Shown: positions 22,983-35,049 of the stretch, in pieces
Layout of the letters: each line of letters opens with the position of its first letter
How positions within the stretch are numbered: position 1 is the stretch's first letter
Source of the DNA: Halicephalobus mephisto
Taxonomy: Eukaryota > Nematoda > Chromadorea > Rhabditida > Panagrolaimidae
DNA: 64,000 bases
Direction: 5' to 3'
Assembly (NCBI GenBank): GCA_009193035.1
Contig: SWDT01000061.1
Coordinates: 495,025-559,024 of the forward strand
Position numbers and translations under genes: made by a program
Notes under the pieces: model-generated
What the model was told of the DNA's origin: nothing
Database searches by the model: none
Seen by the model: the letters and a program-made list of their open reading frames with translations, nothing else

Positions 22983-23829
22983 TTATTCAAATTTGGTTCT
23001 CCTCGTTTTGGGATCCGGATCGACCCCTAAGGGAACAACGAACGGCTCTACCGTAACCACGGGTTGATTCCACCAGTCCAAAGGGGATACTGTAAATGGA
23101 GGAGGATGTTTGTTGTTTTTCGGCGGGGAAGTACAGTACACATAGGAGGTGCTAGTGATGTTGAATTTCCGGTGATCCAAAAGCAACTTCATTTCCAAAA
23201 ATAATTTTATTTCTTCTTTGGAATAATCACAAATAAACCAAATTTCTTCGTATTTTTTTTTAATTCCGAGGATATTTCGACATAAAATTCCGTTTTTTCC
23301 ACTTAGGAATTTTTTTGGAATATTTTTTAAAATTTTATTAAAAATAAAAAAATTAATTAAATTTAATTTTTTTTCTAAATTTTTAATGCATTTTTTTCTT
23401 CGAAATTCTCGAATAACGTCTCCACAATTTTCGATTAAAATTTTTTCGAAATATTCCGGCATTACTGTAGCCGAATCAGGAGCACTGGTTTTGCACACAT
23501 CGCCACAGGCGTTTATTTTTTCTTGATTTTTATAAACATGACTAAAATTTTTTTTTTTTTAATTTTTGGGATTTCGAAACTTACTAACACGCTTGGTTGG
23601 CTTCTGTGAGTACTTCGGGTCGGATTCCGTCCTCGTCGGTTACGGTAAAAAAAAAAGTAAAAAAGTGATCCCAAATTTTAATTTTTCTTCGATCAAAAAG
23701 TGGAATTTTTTCGATAAAACATTTTTCCATACAGTAATCATAAGGAGGATCTACAGTAAGACCGGAGGCGATAATTACAGAAGTTAAATTTAGAAAAAAT
23801 AAAATAAAAAATTTCGTCGATGAAGTCAT
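22983..23829 (-). CDS. Secreted cysteine-containing protein, family not recognised
   Basis: Two exons on the minus strand: 23829-23585 and 23541-22983, joined in phase 2 across a 43-bp intron (donor GTAAGT, acceptor AATTTTAG), giving 267 residues. The start is chosen because it begins a signal peptide (MTSSTKFFILFFLNLTSVII). The mature part has paired cysteines: YDYCMEKCF near the start, ANQACYHVY across the exon join, then NACGDVCKTS, IENCGDVIREF and KKCIK, with later single Cys residues and a proline-rich C-terminus (PPKNNKHPPPF). This suggests a disulfide-bonded extracellular protein. The middle is Lys/Ile/Phe-rich, following the A+T-rich base composition. It is convergent with the receptor gene. 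I know no family for it. Confidence 0.6.
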
Positions 23830-23989
23830 TGTTGAAAAAAAAATGAAAAAATGCAAAAAAATTTTAGTTTTCCTCAGGGCATGTGAGAAAATTCTTTTTT
23901 CAGGATGATTCAGGCGTTATGTGACGGCACCGGCAGATGAAAGATGTTTTTTGAAAATAAAAATAAAAAAAATAAAAAAAATCATCGAT

Positions 23990-24900
23990 CAAAAATGACA
24001 CTAGTCCTGCCACGAAAGTTTTTTAAAGCATAAATTTGACTTTTTTAACATACGGTAATTAATTTTTATTCAAAAATAAAAAATTATACTTCAAGACGAA
24101 AATTCGAATATTGTCTTCAAAAAATTAAAATTTTAAAAATTATTGATCCTGCCACGAAAGTTTTTTAAAACATAAATTTGACTTTTTTAACATACGGTAA
24201 TTAATTTTTATTCAAAAATTAAAAATTATGTTTCAAGACGAAAATTTGAATATTGTCTTCAAAAAATTGAAATTTTAAAAATTATTGATCCTGCCACGAA
24301 AGTTTTTTAAACCATAAATTTGACTTTTTTAACATACGGTAATTAATTTTTATTCAAAAATTAAAAATTATGAATTTCAAGACGAAAATTTGAACATTGT
24401 CTTCAAAAAATTGAAATTTTAAAAATTGTTAATTATAATAGCACTAGTCCCGCCACGAATAATATTTTTTTTATTTCTTTTTATTATTTTTATATTCTTT
24501 TAATGCACAGTAACTAAATCTTTGTTGAAAAAGAAATTTAGTATTTTTCGTGTTAGCACCAAAATTTGAATCATACTTTTATGGAATAAAAAAAACCAAT
24601 TTAAGTAATATCGGTCCCGCCACGAATAATGTTTTTTTTATTTCTTTTATTATTTTTTATATTCCTTTAATGCACAGTAACTAAATCGATGTTGAAAAAG
24701 AAATTTAGTATTTTTCGTGTTAGCACCAAAATTTCAATCACACCCTTAGGGAATAAAAAAAAATCAATTTAAGTAATATCGGTCCCGCCACGAATAATGT
24801 TTTTTTTATTTCTTTTTATTTCTTTTATTATTTTTTATATTCCTTTAATGCACAGTAACTAAGCTTCCGGTTGAAAATTAAATCAAAAATCAGTCGTACC
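23990..24900. repeat. Two adjacent tandem arrays with CCTGCCACGAAAG / GTCCCGCCACGAATAAT
   Basis: First array: three ~146-bp units starting near 24005, 24148 and 24290 (ATCCTGCCACGAAAGTTTTT, then CATACGGTAATTAATTTTTA, then AAGACGAAAATTTGAA). Second array: three ~165-bp units starting near 24447, 24606 and 24780 (GGTCCCGCCACGAATAATGT, then AATGCACAGTAACTAA). Both are reverse-orientation members of the TTCGTGNNGGGAY family. Confidence 0.85.
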
Positions 24901-25734
24901 GAGACCAAAAAGTGAACTGTGCCCTCAGGGAATGAAGGACAAAGGTCTGTCAAAAAAAAGTACCTTGATCTAATTACGGTTGACGTCAGATTTAATTTTT
25001 TTGACTTAATTGAAATTTTTAAAAATTTCGAACTACATTTTTTAATTTTTTTTATAAAAAAAAATAAAAATAATTTTCAACGTTTTTTGAGCTGATTATA
25101 AATTTAAAAATCGTTTGATTTTCGGCCTTTGAAGACGGGGAATTCCATTTGTCACATTTTTGTTTTAAAAAAAATCAAAAAATTCTGGTTTTTTCGGCCA
25201 ATTTTTTTTGAACAATTAAAACTTTAGAGTTTAGTTCCCTAAATCGATGAAGTTGAAAATTCTTTGATTAATCGACCATTAACACTTCAAGGTTCAGAAG
25301 GAACAAAGGAATCACGAGACCAAAAAAAATCAAAGTTAACAGTATACTGTAATCATTATTAATTCAACGAAAAATTTTATTAATTATATTTAAAAAAAAT
25401 TAATAATTTAAAAAAAAATAAAAATAAATAAAAATTTTAAAAAAATTTAAATATTTAAAAAATTAAAAAAGAAATAAAAATATTTAAAAAATATTAAAAA
25501 AAATAAAAATATTTAAAAAAAAATAAAAATTTTTTAAAAATCTAAAAAAAATAAAAAATTTTAAACTATGGAAGGTTATAGTTTCTGTTTTGATCTTCAA
25601 TTAAATTAAAAACAGATTATGACTTGAGAAAGGTAAATCAAGAAACAAAATTCACACAGAACAAGGAAAACAATTTTTTTGGTTTTAATAATTTTAATTT
25701 TAATTTTTTACATATGTTTAGTTTTATCAAACTT

Positions 25735-26100
25735 TGAAATCAGAATTTAAAATATTCGTGGTGGGATATAACTTTTGAAATTTGGAATTTTCGTGATGGG
25801 ATATAACTTTTGAAATTTAAAATATTCGTGGTGGGATATAACTTTTAAAATTTAAAATATTCGTGATGATATATAACTTTCAAAATTCAAAATTTTCGTG
25901 GTAAGATATAACTTTTGAAATTTAAAATATTCGTGATGAGATATAACTTTTGAAATTTGGAAATTTCGTGGTAAGATATAACTTTTGAAATTTGGAATTT
26001 TCGTGGTAAGATACAATTTTTGAAATCTAAAATATTCGTGATGGGATATAACTTTTGAAATTTGGAATTTTCGTGGTAAGATATAACTTTTAAAAATTTG
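25735..26100. repeat. ~38-bp array (TTCGTGGTGGGATATAACTT)
   Basis: About nine to ten units of TTCGTGGTGGGATATAACTT followed by TTGAAATTTGGAATT. It is a forward-orientation member of the dispersed TTCGTGNNGGGAY family. Confidence 0.85.
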
Positions 26101-27190
26101 TAATTTCCTATTTTTCCAAAAAATATTTTACTTAAATTGATAGAATTTAATATCTCGATAATGGAATCAAAACATGACTTTGTGTTAATATGAAAAAGCC
26201 AAAGTTGATTGAATTTTGAGAATCACCTTTGATGAAACAGAACACGACTTATTTTCTTACCTTCTTCACATCCTTGTTCTTTTGTTATTTTTTTTTTATT
26301 TCATTTTTTATTTTTTTAACTTTTTACTTACTTATTTGTCGTTTTGTTATTTTCTTATTATATCTATTTTGTAATTTTTTTGATTTTTTTTACTTCTGAT
26401 CTCATCAACTGTTTATTTTTTATTTTTTATTTGTTATTTGTTATTTTCTTGTTATATCCATTTTGGCATTATCTTTATTCCTTTTTTTTTCATTTTTCTT
26501 ACTTTTCATAATTGTTATTCACTTCTGATCTCATTAACTTTTTACTTTGTCATTTTTTAATTTTTTTTATTATGTTATTATATTTATTTTGGCATTCTTT
26601 TTATTTTTAATTTTTTAAATTTTTCTAACTTTTCTTATTTTTTTATTTATTTCTGATTTTATCGACTTTTTATTTTTTTATTTATAATTTTTTTATTATA
26701 TCCATTTTGGCATTTTCTTTATTCTTTTGTTTCTGATTTTTCTTGTTTTTTTTATTTATTTCTGATTTTTTTACTTTTTCATCTCGTCGTCTTTCAACTA
26801 TTTTTGTTTTTTATCACTGCTATCCCTGACCCCCTTGTCCTCAGTCCCTTTTTGGTGCCTCAATTATCTTCAAAATGGTGTTTTATTAACAGATCTGCCA
26901 ACGTGTCAAGGATAATCTCCAATTTGTTGTTTTTCGTCATTTTTGATTTTTTTGATTAAACTGGTCGATTTTTTCGTTCACGTTTAATTCACGTTTTTTT
27001 TTTGATAAAATTTGTCCTTCGTCAAGTCGTCAAGATCGGGAACCTCCTTTTTGATTAAAAACGCCGAATTTTTCAAAACAAAAATTGGCCACAATTTTTT
27101 GCTCTAGATACAGTTCATTTTTCAGAAAAAATTTGAGTTAATTTTTTTTAAATTTTACGATTTTTCGTTGGAAAATATTTTCTGAAAAAA

Positions 27191-30100
27191 ATGACGAAAA
27201 ATACTTTTGCCGAATATTTCTTCAAATCCACGGCCTGCTATTCCGATCTGGTTGCTTTGGTAAGCCATTCTGAAATTTAAAAATAAATAATTTAATTAAA
27301 AATAAATAATTTTAAATAATTTAATAAAAAATAAATAATTTTAAATAATTTAATTCAAAAATAAATAATTTTAAATAATTTAATTAAAAAAAAAATAATT
27401 TTAAATAATTTAATTTTTAAAATGTTCTGTAACTTTTCAGAATCTCTCATGGAAGATTCTAGAATCTCCCTAAAATACTGTAGAAGATTTAAAAATTTTT
27501 GAAGATTTTCTAGAATATACTGTAACTTTCCAGAATCTCTCATAGAAGATTCTAAAATACTTCAAATCTCCCTAAAATATTGTAGAAGATTCTGTAACTT
27601 TTCAGAGTCTCTCATAGAAGATTCTAGAATCTCCCTAAAATACTGTAGAAGATTTAAAAATTTTTGAAGATTTTCTAGAATATACTGTAACTTTCCAGAA
27701 TCTTTCATAGAAGATTCTAAAATACTTCAAATCTCCCTAAAATACTGTAGAAGATTCTGTAACTTTCCAGAATCTTTCATAGAAGATTCTAGAATTTCCC
27801 TAAAAGTACTGTAGAAGATTTAAAAATTTTTGAAAATCTTCTAGAAGGGTTTTTAACTTTCCAGAATCTCTCATGGAAGACTCTAAAATGCTTCAAATCT
27901 TCCAGAAGTTCCTGTACTTTTTAGAATCTTCCTAAAATACCGTAGAAGATTCTGAAATGTTCTAAATTTTCACAAGTTTTTTTGCTCTTCTAGAACTTTC
28001 TGAAATTTTTTAAATTTTCACAGAATATTTTAGAAAATATTGGAAATTTTCAAAAATAATGTTCAAAATTCAAAAATTTATAAAAATATTTTTTAAATTT
28101 ATTTTTTAATAAAGTTATTTTTACAGCTGGATCCCGAGACTCATGTCTCGCTGACCTTCGGGGATCTCAAACTGAAGACGAACTCCTTCGTGAAAGTCCT
28201 CCAGGAGATCGGAGTGAAGAAAAACGAAAAAATCGGAACTTTTGCGGGAAATTCGGTCGAATTTTTGGCTTTTTGTTTAGCAGCCAATCAGATAGGTACC
28301 GTAATTTGTCCTTTGAATCCTGCTTACAAAAGATATGAATTCGAAAATTACTTCGAAAAAGCAAAAGTTAAGTGGATTTTGACAGAAGCCGAATACGTCG
28401 AAAAATTAAAAAACGCGGATTTCGTCGCGGCTAAAGGAAAAGTGAGAGCTTTGTCTGGCCATTTTGAAGCCATCCAGTGCTTTCAGAATCTGATTCTCTT
28501 GCCTTCCGGTCAGGACCCCAACCACAACACAGAAGAACTCAAGGTCATCTTTTCCGAACAGACATCCGACGAGGAAGAAGATACTGTAGAAGGTCCTGGG
28601 GATACTGTAAAAAGTCCCAAGTATACTGTAGAAGGTCCTGAGGATACTGTAAAAAGTTCCAAGGATACTGTAAAAAGTCCCAAGGATACTGTAAAAAGTT
28701 CCAAGTATACTGTAAAAGACGAAATAACGCCTGAGGATGAGGCGATGATTTTCTTTTCTTCCGGAACTACAGGTCCTCCGAAGGGCGTCATCCTGACTCA
28801 GAAGTCCCTGATTTCACATTTGTCCATTGCAAAGTAATTTTGTTTTTAAGTATTGAGTTATTGTAGTTCTGTAGAAAGCTTAAAATCTTTTAGAATCTAC
28901 AGGATAGACTTAGGATTTAGTAAAAGATTTTCAAATTTTTAAATTTTTAGAATTTTCTAGAATTCAAGTAGAAGGTTTCAGAATCCACGTGGAAGGTTCT
29001 AGAATCCAAGTAGAGGGTTTCAGAATCTATGTGGAAGATTCTAGAACTTTATAGAAGATGTTAGAATCCAAATGGAAGATTTCAGAATCCACATGGAAGA
29101 TTCTAGAACTTCATAAAAAATGTTAGAATCCACATGGAAGATTCTAGAACTTCATAGAAAATGTTAGAATCCACATGGAAGATTCTAGAACTTCATAGAA
29201 AATTCCTGAATTTTCTAAAACTTTCTAGAAGCTTCTGAAATCTCCGAAAATTTAAAGTTGAACATTCTAGAATTTCCTAAAAAGCCTCAGTTTGTTCTAA
29301 AATGATTTTTTAACAAAATTTATTTTTTAAAATTTAGTTTTGAACAATTTCAGCGAGATCCAGTTTTCTTCGAATTCCGATTTCGTCACCCTCACGAACA
29401 AGGACACCGTACATGGAGTCCTGCCCTTCTTCCACGCTGGGGGATTCTTGACGGTCTTCATGATGCTGGTCCAAGGAGCGAAGGTCGTCATCAACAGAAA
29501 ATTCGACGAAAATAAATTTTTCGAAATTATCGAAAAATACCAGGTTACTGTACTGAACGTGGTTCCTCCGATTTTGGAACTTCTGGCGTTTTCTCCAAAA
29601 GCCGATCCGAAGAGGAATCTGAATTCTTTGAGGTTCATCTACGTCGGAGCCGCTCCTGTCAGAAAAGAACTCGAAAATGTCATTTTCAGAAAATTGTGGA
29701 ACGTCCAATTGATCCAATGTAAAATTTTAAAATTTTTTAAATTTTTATTTTAAATTTAAATTTTAAAATTATTTAAATTTTTATTTTAAATTTTTAAATT
29801 TTAAAATTATTTAAATTTTTATTTTAAATTTTAAATTTTTTAAATTTCTTAATTTTCAAAGTTTTTTAAAATAATATTTTTGGCAAATTTTTAAAATTAC
29901 GGTATTTAAGATTGAATGACATTATATGGGATTCTAGAAGTTTTCAGAATTACCGAAAAGAAGAAATTTTGTATTTTTTGGTCCTAACTGGAAAAGTTTT
30001 TAAAATTCATTTCGAGATGACTTTAAATAATTTTTATTTTTTTTTTATTTAATTTTGAATTACAGTATATGGCTCGACGGAATCAGGAGTGCTGGTTTTC

Positions 30101-31017
30101 ATGGTTCCGAAAAAATCGAAATTTCAAGAACAGTTGGCGACGAAGCCGGGGACTTGCGGGATTCCTCTGCCTGGGGTCCAGACGAAGGTCGAATTTTTTA
30201 ACAAAACCATCAAAATTCTTGTTTTTAGATTTATGCACCAGATGCCGCAGGCAAGGACCTCAGGTACGGAGAGCTGTTGTTGAAGACCTCGACTCAGATG
30301 GGGGGATACATCGACGGCTCCATCGACGGTGTCCGCGACGGCTCCATCGACGGTGTTTTCGACGAAGACGGATTTTACAGAACAGGGGACTTGGTTAGAG
30401 TTGATTCTGATGGATTCTACTACATCGTCGGAAGAGTGAAGGAAATGATGAAAGTCAGAGGCTGGCAAGTGTCTCCATACGAACTCGAAGAAGCCCTCAG
30501 ACAAAAGTTCTCCCAGATCGTCGATGTCGGAGTTGTGGGACTTCCTGACGAAAAAGACGGAGAACAACCAGCAGCCGTCGTTGTCCTGGCCCCAGGAACC
30601 ATGCTCAGTGCCGGCGAAATCGAGGCCTTCGTCAGTGGTGAGAAATCCGACATTCAAATTTTATAAAAATTAAAAACTTAAAATCTAGAATTTTTTAAAA
30701 ATATTTAAAAAACTCCAAAGTTAAAATCTTCAAAAATCCAAAAATTTTTTTAAAAAATCTAAAAATCTAAAACTTTTTTAAAAAAATTTTAAAGAATTTT
30801 TTTTTGAAGTTTTAAAAATTTTGAAATTTTAGAAAATTTTGGAATGAAAGTTGTTTTTGATTTTAGTAATATGGAAATTTTAGAAAATTTCGTTTCTTAC
30901 AAAAGACTGACGGCCGGGGTCCTCTTCCTGGACTCCCTCCCCAGGACCCCCAGTGGCAAACTGGACAGACGACGACTGAAGGAGATGCTCCTTGAGCTCA
31001 GCGAATTCGACGAATAA
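27191..31017 (+). CDS. Acyl-CoA synthetase / 4-coumarate-CoA-ligase-like adenylating enzyme
   Basis: Six exons: 27191-27259, 28127-28833, 29354-29718, 30066-30187, 30229-30637 and 30884-31017; phases agree and give 601 residues. The family activates a carboxylic acid as acyl-AMP and transfers it to CoA. Motifs: P-loop FFSSGTTGPPKGV (232-244), HAGG in PFFHAGGF, YGSTE (382-386), RTGDL with the ATP-ribose Asp475, hinge GRVKEMMKVRG (489-499) and the catalytic Lys583 in PRTPSGKLDRR. All core residues look intact, so it should be active; the substrate cannot be told. It is a little longer than the usual ~540-560 because of two in-frame repeat insertions (residues about 175-221 and 449-463). It ends in EFDE and so lacks a peroxisomal SKL-type signal; no signal peptide is seen. 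AATAAA-type words follow at 31031-31060. Confidence 0.88.
27430..27990. repeat. Intron 1 array rich in GAAGATTCTAGAA (heat-shock-element-like)
   Basis: Three copies of a ~160-bp unit with TCATGGAAGATTCTAGAATC, CCCTAAAATACTGTAGAAG and CTGTAACTTTCCAGAATC. GAAGATTCTAGAA fits GAANNTTCNNGAA exactly near 27449, 27620 and 27782. Confidence 0.8.
28580..28726 (+). repeat. In-frame 21-bp minisatellite in the acyl-CoA synthetase exon
   Basis: Seven 21-bp units, each GATACTGTA plus about 12 bases, encode seven heptads of the form DTVKSPK, DTVKSSK, DTVEGPG or YTVEGPE (residues 175-221). They lie just before the ATP-binding P-loop at 232. The core word TACTGTA is also frequent in non-coding DNA of this window. 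Confidence 0.9.
28950..29200. repeat. Intron 2 array with GGAAGATTCTAGAACTT
   Basis: About six diverged ~55-bp units: AGAATCCACATGGAAGATTC followed by TAGAACTTCATAGAAAATGT. Four copies contain the exact pattern GAANNTTCNNGAA. Confidence 0.8.
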
Positions 31018-32195
31018 ATTTGATAATCTTTAATAAAGCCAAAAATGCAATAAATTTAATAAAAATTATTTTTTTTAATTGTAAAATTCCGGTTTCTGGA
31101 TATTGATTTTAAATTTGAAGAAGATTTCAGCAATTACGGTATTTTTCGGAGTTTTAGAAGATTCTAAAAAATTCAGAAAGTTACTCGAAAAATGGAACGT
31201 TTTTATTTCAGAAATTTACGTTCTAATTTTTGCAATTTTAATTTAAAAATTAAAAATTAAAAACTATTTTAAATTTTACATTTTTTTATGATATTTTTAA
31301 AATTATTTTGGGCAATTTTTTATTTTTAAATAAAATTTCGATGTAAAATTTTAAAAATATTAAAAATTTAAAGTTAATTTTTAAAATTCTGAATCCTGAA
31401 AATTAATTATTGATTCTGATTCTAGATTCAGAATCTCTAAATTTTATTACAGTATCAGGAATCTTTTTGTTTAATTTTAAGGATATTAAAAATCCAGTTA
31501 ATTTTCGAAATTCTGAATCCTGAAAATCAACTTTTGATTCTGATTCTGATTCTGATTCTAGATTCAGAATCTCTAAATTTTATTACAGTATTAGAAATAT
31601 TTTTGTTTAATTTCAAAAATCCTAAAAACCTAAAATTAATTTTCGAAATTCTGAATCCTGAAAATTAATTATTGATTCTGATTCTAGATTCAGAATCTCT
31701 AAATTTTAATACAGTATGAGAAGTGTTTTTTTTTAGAATTCTAGCTTCAAAATTGGAATAGAAATACGTAGGACAGAAATGCCACATAACCGTTACGAAA
31801 AATTACATTAAATCTTCCAAAAATTTCAAAACTTTTCAATGGATTCTGGAGATTTTTTGAAACTTTCACTTGATTTCAAAATATTCTAAATTCTTCGATC
31901 AAAATTTTAGAATTTCAGAATTTCGAACAAAATATAAAATTTTAAAATTATTTAATTTTGAAACATTTCGAAATTTTTCTAGTAGATTTTCAGAAATTTC
32001 AGAACCGTCTAGTTGTTTCTGGATGATTTTAGACGTTTTTATGGAATTCCGATCATAAACGAATCCGAAAATGCAATAAATGTTATCAGAAAGGACCTCA
32101 AAACGCCTTATCGGAATTGATCGTCCTACTTGTCTCAATCTATTTAACGATTTTTGTTCGATTTTGTTTGATTTCTTTCGATTTCTTTCGAAATT
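31018..32195. other. Intergenic: 3' flank of acyl-CoA synthetase
   Basis: Poly(A)-signal-like AATAAA words at 31031-31062, then A+T-rich DNA. Three ~155-bp units at about 31370-31720 contain GAATCCTGAAAATTAATT, GATTCTGATTCTAGATTCAG and TTTATTACAGTAT. The last 100 bases before 32196 are more balanced and may be promoter. No gene was seen. Confidence 0.55.
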
Positions 32196-33970
32196 ATGGT
32201 TAACCTGAAGCAGCAGCTGGAGTGGTACGACTACACGGCACCTTTGGTCGCTTGGATCTTCTTCGTTTCTTCCATCTTCTTGCTCACGATTACTTTTCTG
32301 AATTACTGTTGTATCCGCGTCAAAGATGATGTTACGGTAGTCGAAGAATGGGGTTACAAGTAAGTTCAAAGTAAACGAAAAAAAATAATGTTTTTTAAGA
32401 CATCACATCCACGCAAAACTCGGACCTCACAGCCAGAGCTTCATCGCACGTCAGGTAATTTTTTTTTACTTTTTTCTTAATTTATTTATTTTTAAAAGTT
32501 CCGATATATCAATAATTTCAAAATTGGAGGATTTCGATATATCAATAATTTCAAGATTGGAGGATTTCGATGTATGAAGAAACCAATATATGGAAGTTTT
32601 TATATATCGGAAATTTCGCCATATCGAAGGTAGTTGATATATTAAAGTTTCATTATATTCGAAGCCTCACTGTATTGAAGTTTTTTGATATATCGGAAAG
32701 TTTTCAATACACCAAAAATCCCCATTAATGAATTCCGATCTTCTGAATCTTCTTAGTTTTCAAAACTTTCTGGAGATCGGTATCTTCAAAGATCCTTTGT
32801 GGGTCTTTGATTGGTGTTATCGTGGACTCTTATTTGTCCAAATACTGGCTCTGCTTGGGGAAGGAACGGAGGCTTGTTCTCTGATTCTTTCGGCTGATAG
32901 TCCGGTTGCCAAATCACGAGCAGAGCTGCTGATTTTCGAACTTTGGAATCGATTTCGAATTAGTCCGATCCAGAAATTGAGAAATTCGAATTGAAAATCG
33001 AACTAGTTTGATCCAGAAAATCGAAAAATTCGTCAGTTTTGACCACGAAGAAAAACATTTACTGAAATTGAATATCTGCAATAATCCACTGTTCATTTGG
33101 TATTTTCCGGGGTGGAGATCCAGGATTCGTTATCTATTTGTTAGTGAATATCCTGCATGAATGAGAAAATACGGTAAACGGGAAAAATTCCATATATCGT
33201 TTGTTTGAAAAAATGGAAAATAACATGAATTTTTGGGAGCTCTTGATCGTTAATTTTTCCTATTTAAATTTCATCAATTTTAATTATTCTTTTTTGTAAT
33301 TATATGCAAATTCCAAGCTGATTATAAATATATAAATGACTTTTCGAAAAAATAATTAAAAAAATGAAAAATGGAACCCATCAGTTTATTTATCAATTTC
33401 TCGAATATAAATTTTAGGATCAATTTTTTCCTATTTAAATTTCACCAATTTTAATCATTCTTTTTTATAATTATATGCAAATTTCTAGCTGATTGTAACT
33501 ATATAAATGACTTTTCGAAAAAATAATAAAATGCAAAAAAAAACATGTTTATCTATTTCGGTCGTCAATTTTAGGATTTTTTAAATTTTAAATTTATTTA
33601 TATTTTTTGTAAATAAACTTATTTTCTACGGTAATTACAGTTATCTAATCGATTTTTCGAAAAAGTAACAAAAAAAATCAAAATTGACGGATTTCCGGAT
33701 AATCTCGTTCGATAAACATGTTCGAAAAAATAGGATTACGAATTCTGGATGTACTTTTGGAAATCAATGATTTGATATATAATGGATTTTACAATTTTGG
33801 TTTCAGTAAATGTAATTTAAAAAATTTTTATTTTTTACAAAATTTTTATTTTTTTTTAAATTTTTATTTTTTACAAAATTTTTATTTTTTTTTAAATTTT
33901 TATTTTTTACAAAACAGTAATCCGTCGATTGCAGACCCGAGGCAAGAACCACGAACACGCCGCTCTTTGA
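32196..33970 (+). CDS. Small single-pass membrane protein, family not recognised
   Basis: Exons 32196-32359 and 32400-32454 join in phase 2 across a 40-bp intron (GTAAGT...TTTTTTAAG). A third exon 33935-33970 after a long intron (donor GTAATT, acceptor gattgcag) would complete an 84-residue protein ending NHEHAAL. Residues 1-15 (MVNLKQQLEWYDYTA) are followed by one hydrophobic span at about 17-42 (PLVAWIFFVSSIFLLTITFL) and two Cys, then an acidic and a basic segment (KDDVTVVEEWGYK, HHIHAKLGPHSQSF). No signal peptide is separate from the span, so an N-out/C-in or anchored form is likely. The first two exons are convincing; the last exon is a guess and others in the 1.5-kb intron are possible. 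Confidence 0.5.
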
Positions 33971-35049
33971 GATCTTCTCCTGAACTTCATTAGTTATTTT
34001 TTTGATTAAAATTTGTCTTTTTTGAAATCCCGATTCGTCGGAGTCAAAATAGTAACTTGACCTGGATTTTTGAGAACTTTGATCGATTCCGATTTCATGG
34101 ATAAGTTTATCTTTCGACGGTTACATGTGAGTAAATGAAAAAATACAAATTGTACAGCAAAATGGGGCTGATTTTAAAGCCCTATTGCCTAAGGATAACT
34201 TGAAAGACGACCAGTTGAGCCAATCGGCCAGGATTGCATCGGATAAAGTTGAAAGACATTGGTCGTTTTTTTTTTGGTTAATTCAGGGTGGAAAAACAAC
34301 AATGAACAAGGTTAATTGACTGGGATTACGTGATTTGTCATAGAGGGCCAGGTTATTAGATAACATTCACACCCTGAATATCGCGGGATAAATACAAAAC
34401 AAGCAGAGATAAATACGAAAGATTTGGGCGTAGTTCTTGGCGAAGGATTATCGAATTATGCAAAAGTCCTTCAACGCTTGCCTACGGTCTTGCTGACTTG
34501 TGACGAAAAATAAACGAAAAATTAGTGGAAAGTGAGCGGATATGAGCGACAACGAACGAAATCGTCAAAAAGTAGGGCGAAAATAAGCGAAAGCCACAGA
34601 AAAGTAAGCGACAATAAGCGAAAATCGTCCAAAATTGGGCGAAAATAAGCGAAAGTTGTCGAAAAGTGAGCGAAAGTCGCTAAAAATTTACGCGAAAATA
34701 AGCGAAGGTCGCTGAAAATTTACGCGAAAATAAGCGAAGGTCGCTGAAAATTTACGCGAAAATAAGCGAAGGTCGCTGAAAATTTACGCGAAAACAAGCG
34801 AAAGTCACTGATGATTTACGCAAAAATGAGCGAAAGTCGCTGATGGTTTACGCGAAAACAAGCGAAAGTCACTGATGATTTACGCAAAAATGAGCGAAAG
34901 TCGCTGATGGTTTACGCGAAAACAAGCGAAAGTCGCTAAAAATTTACGCGAAAGTTGTTGAAAAGTGAGCGAAAGTCGCTGGTGAGTTACGCGAAAATGA
35001 GCGAAGACGAGAGAACAATAAGCGAAAGGAAAACTATCAAAAAGAAAGA
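33971..35049. other. Intergenic between small membrane gene and DB-module gene
   Basis: At 34130-34480 there is a balanced-composition stretch with several GATA words (GGATAAAG, TTAGATAAC, GGGATAAATA, GAGATAAATA); no gene was seen. From about 34500 it turns into the AGCGAAAGTCGCTGATG satellite, which reaches almost to the stop codon of the minus-strand DB-module gene. Confidence 0.5.
34500..35030. repeat. ~32/64-bp satellite (AGCGAAAGTCGCTGATGG, TTTACGCGAAAACA)
   Basis: About fourteen ~32-bp units. The best-preserved part (34780-34940) shows a 64-bp dimer alternating AGTCGCTGATGGTTTACGCG with AGTCACTGATGATTTACGCA. The left end is looser (GAGCGAAAATAAGCGAAAGT). It abuts the 3' end of the gene at 35050. 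Confidence 0.9.

Larger units (their letters stand above)
23830..27190. other. 3.4-kb gene-free region with several arrays
   Basis: Contains arrays at about 23990-24900 and 25735-26100 (listed separately), poly-A-rich DNA at 25370-25560 and a T-rich stretch with TTATTTTTTTATT words at 26260-26800. A balanced island at 26800-27060 lies just before the acyl-CoA synthetase start and may hold its promoter. No coding region was seen. Confidence 0.6.

Noticed and set aside
31899..32369. 156-codon minus-strand frame
   Set aside because: Its 5' part is antisense to the small membrane-protein exon at 32196-32359 and the rest is Asn/Lys/Phe-rich A+T sequence; no independent support.
32728..32994. 88-codon plus-strand frame inside the intron of the small membrane gene
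   Set aside because: The composition is more balanced than the surroundings, but no acceptor/donor pair in phase with the flanking exons and no motif was found.
34130..34480. Cluster of GATA-factor-like words
   Set aside because: The stretch lies 3' of both neighbouring genes, and GATA words are expected often in A+T-rich DNA; no gene to regulate was seen.
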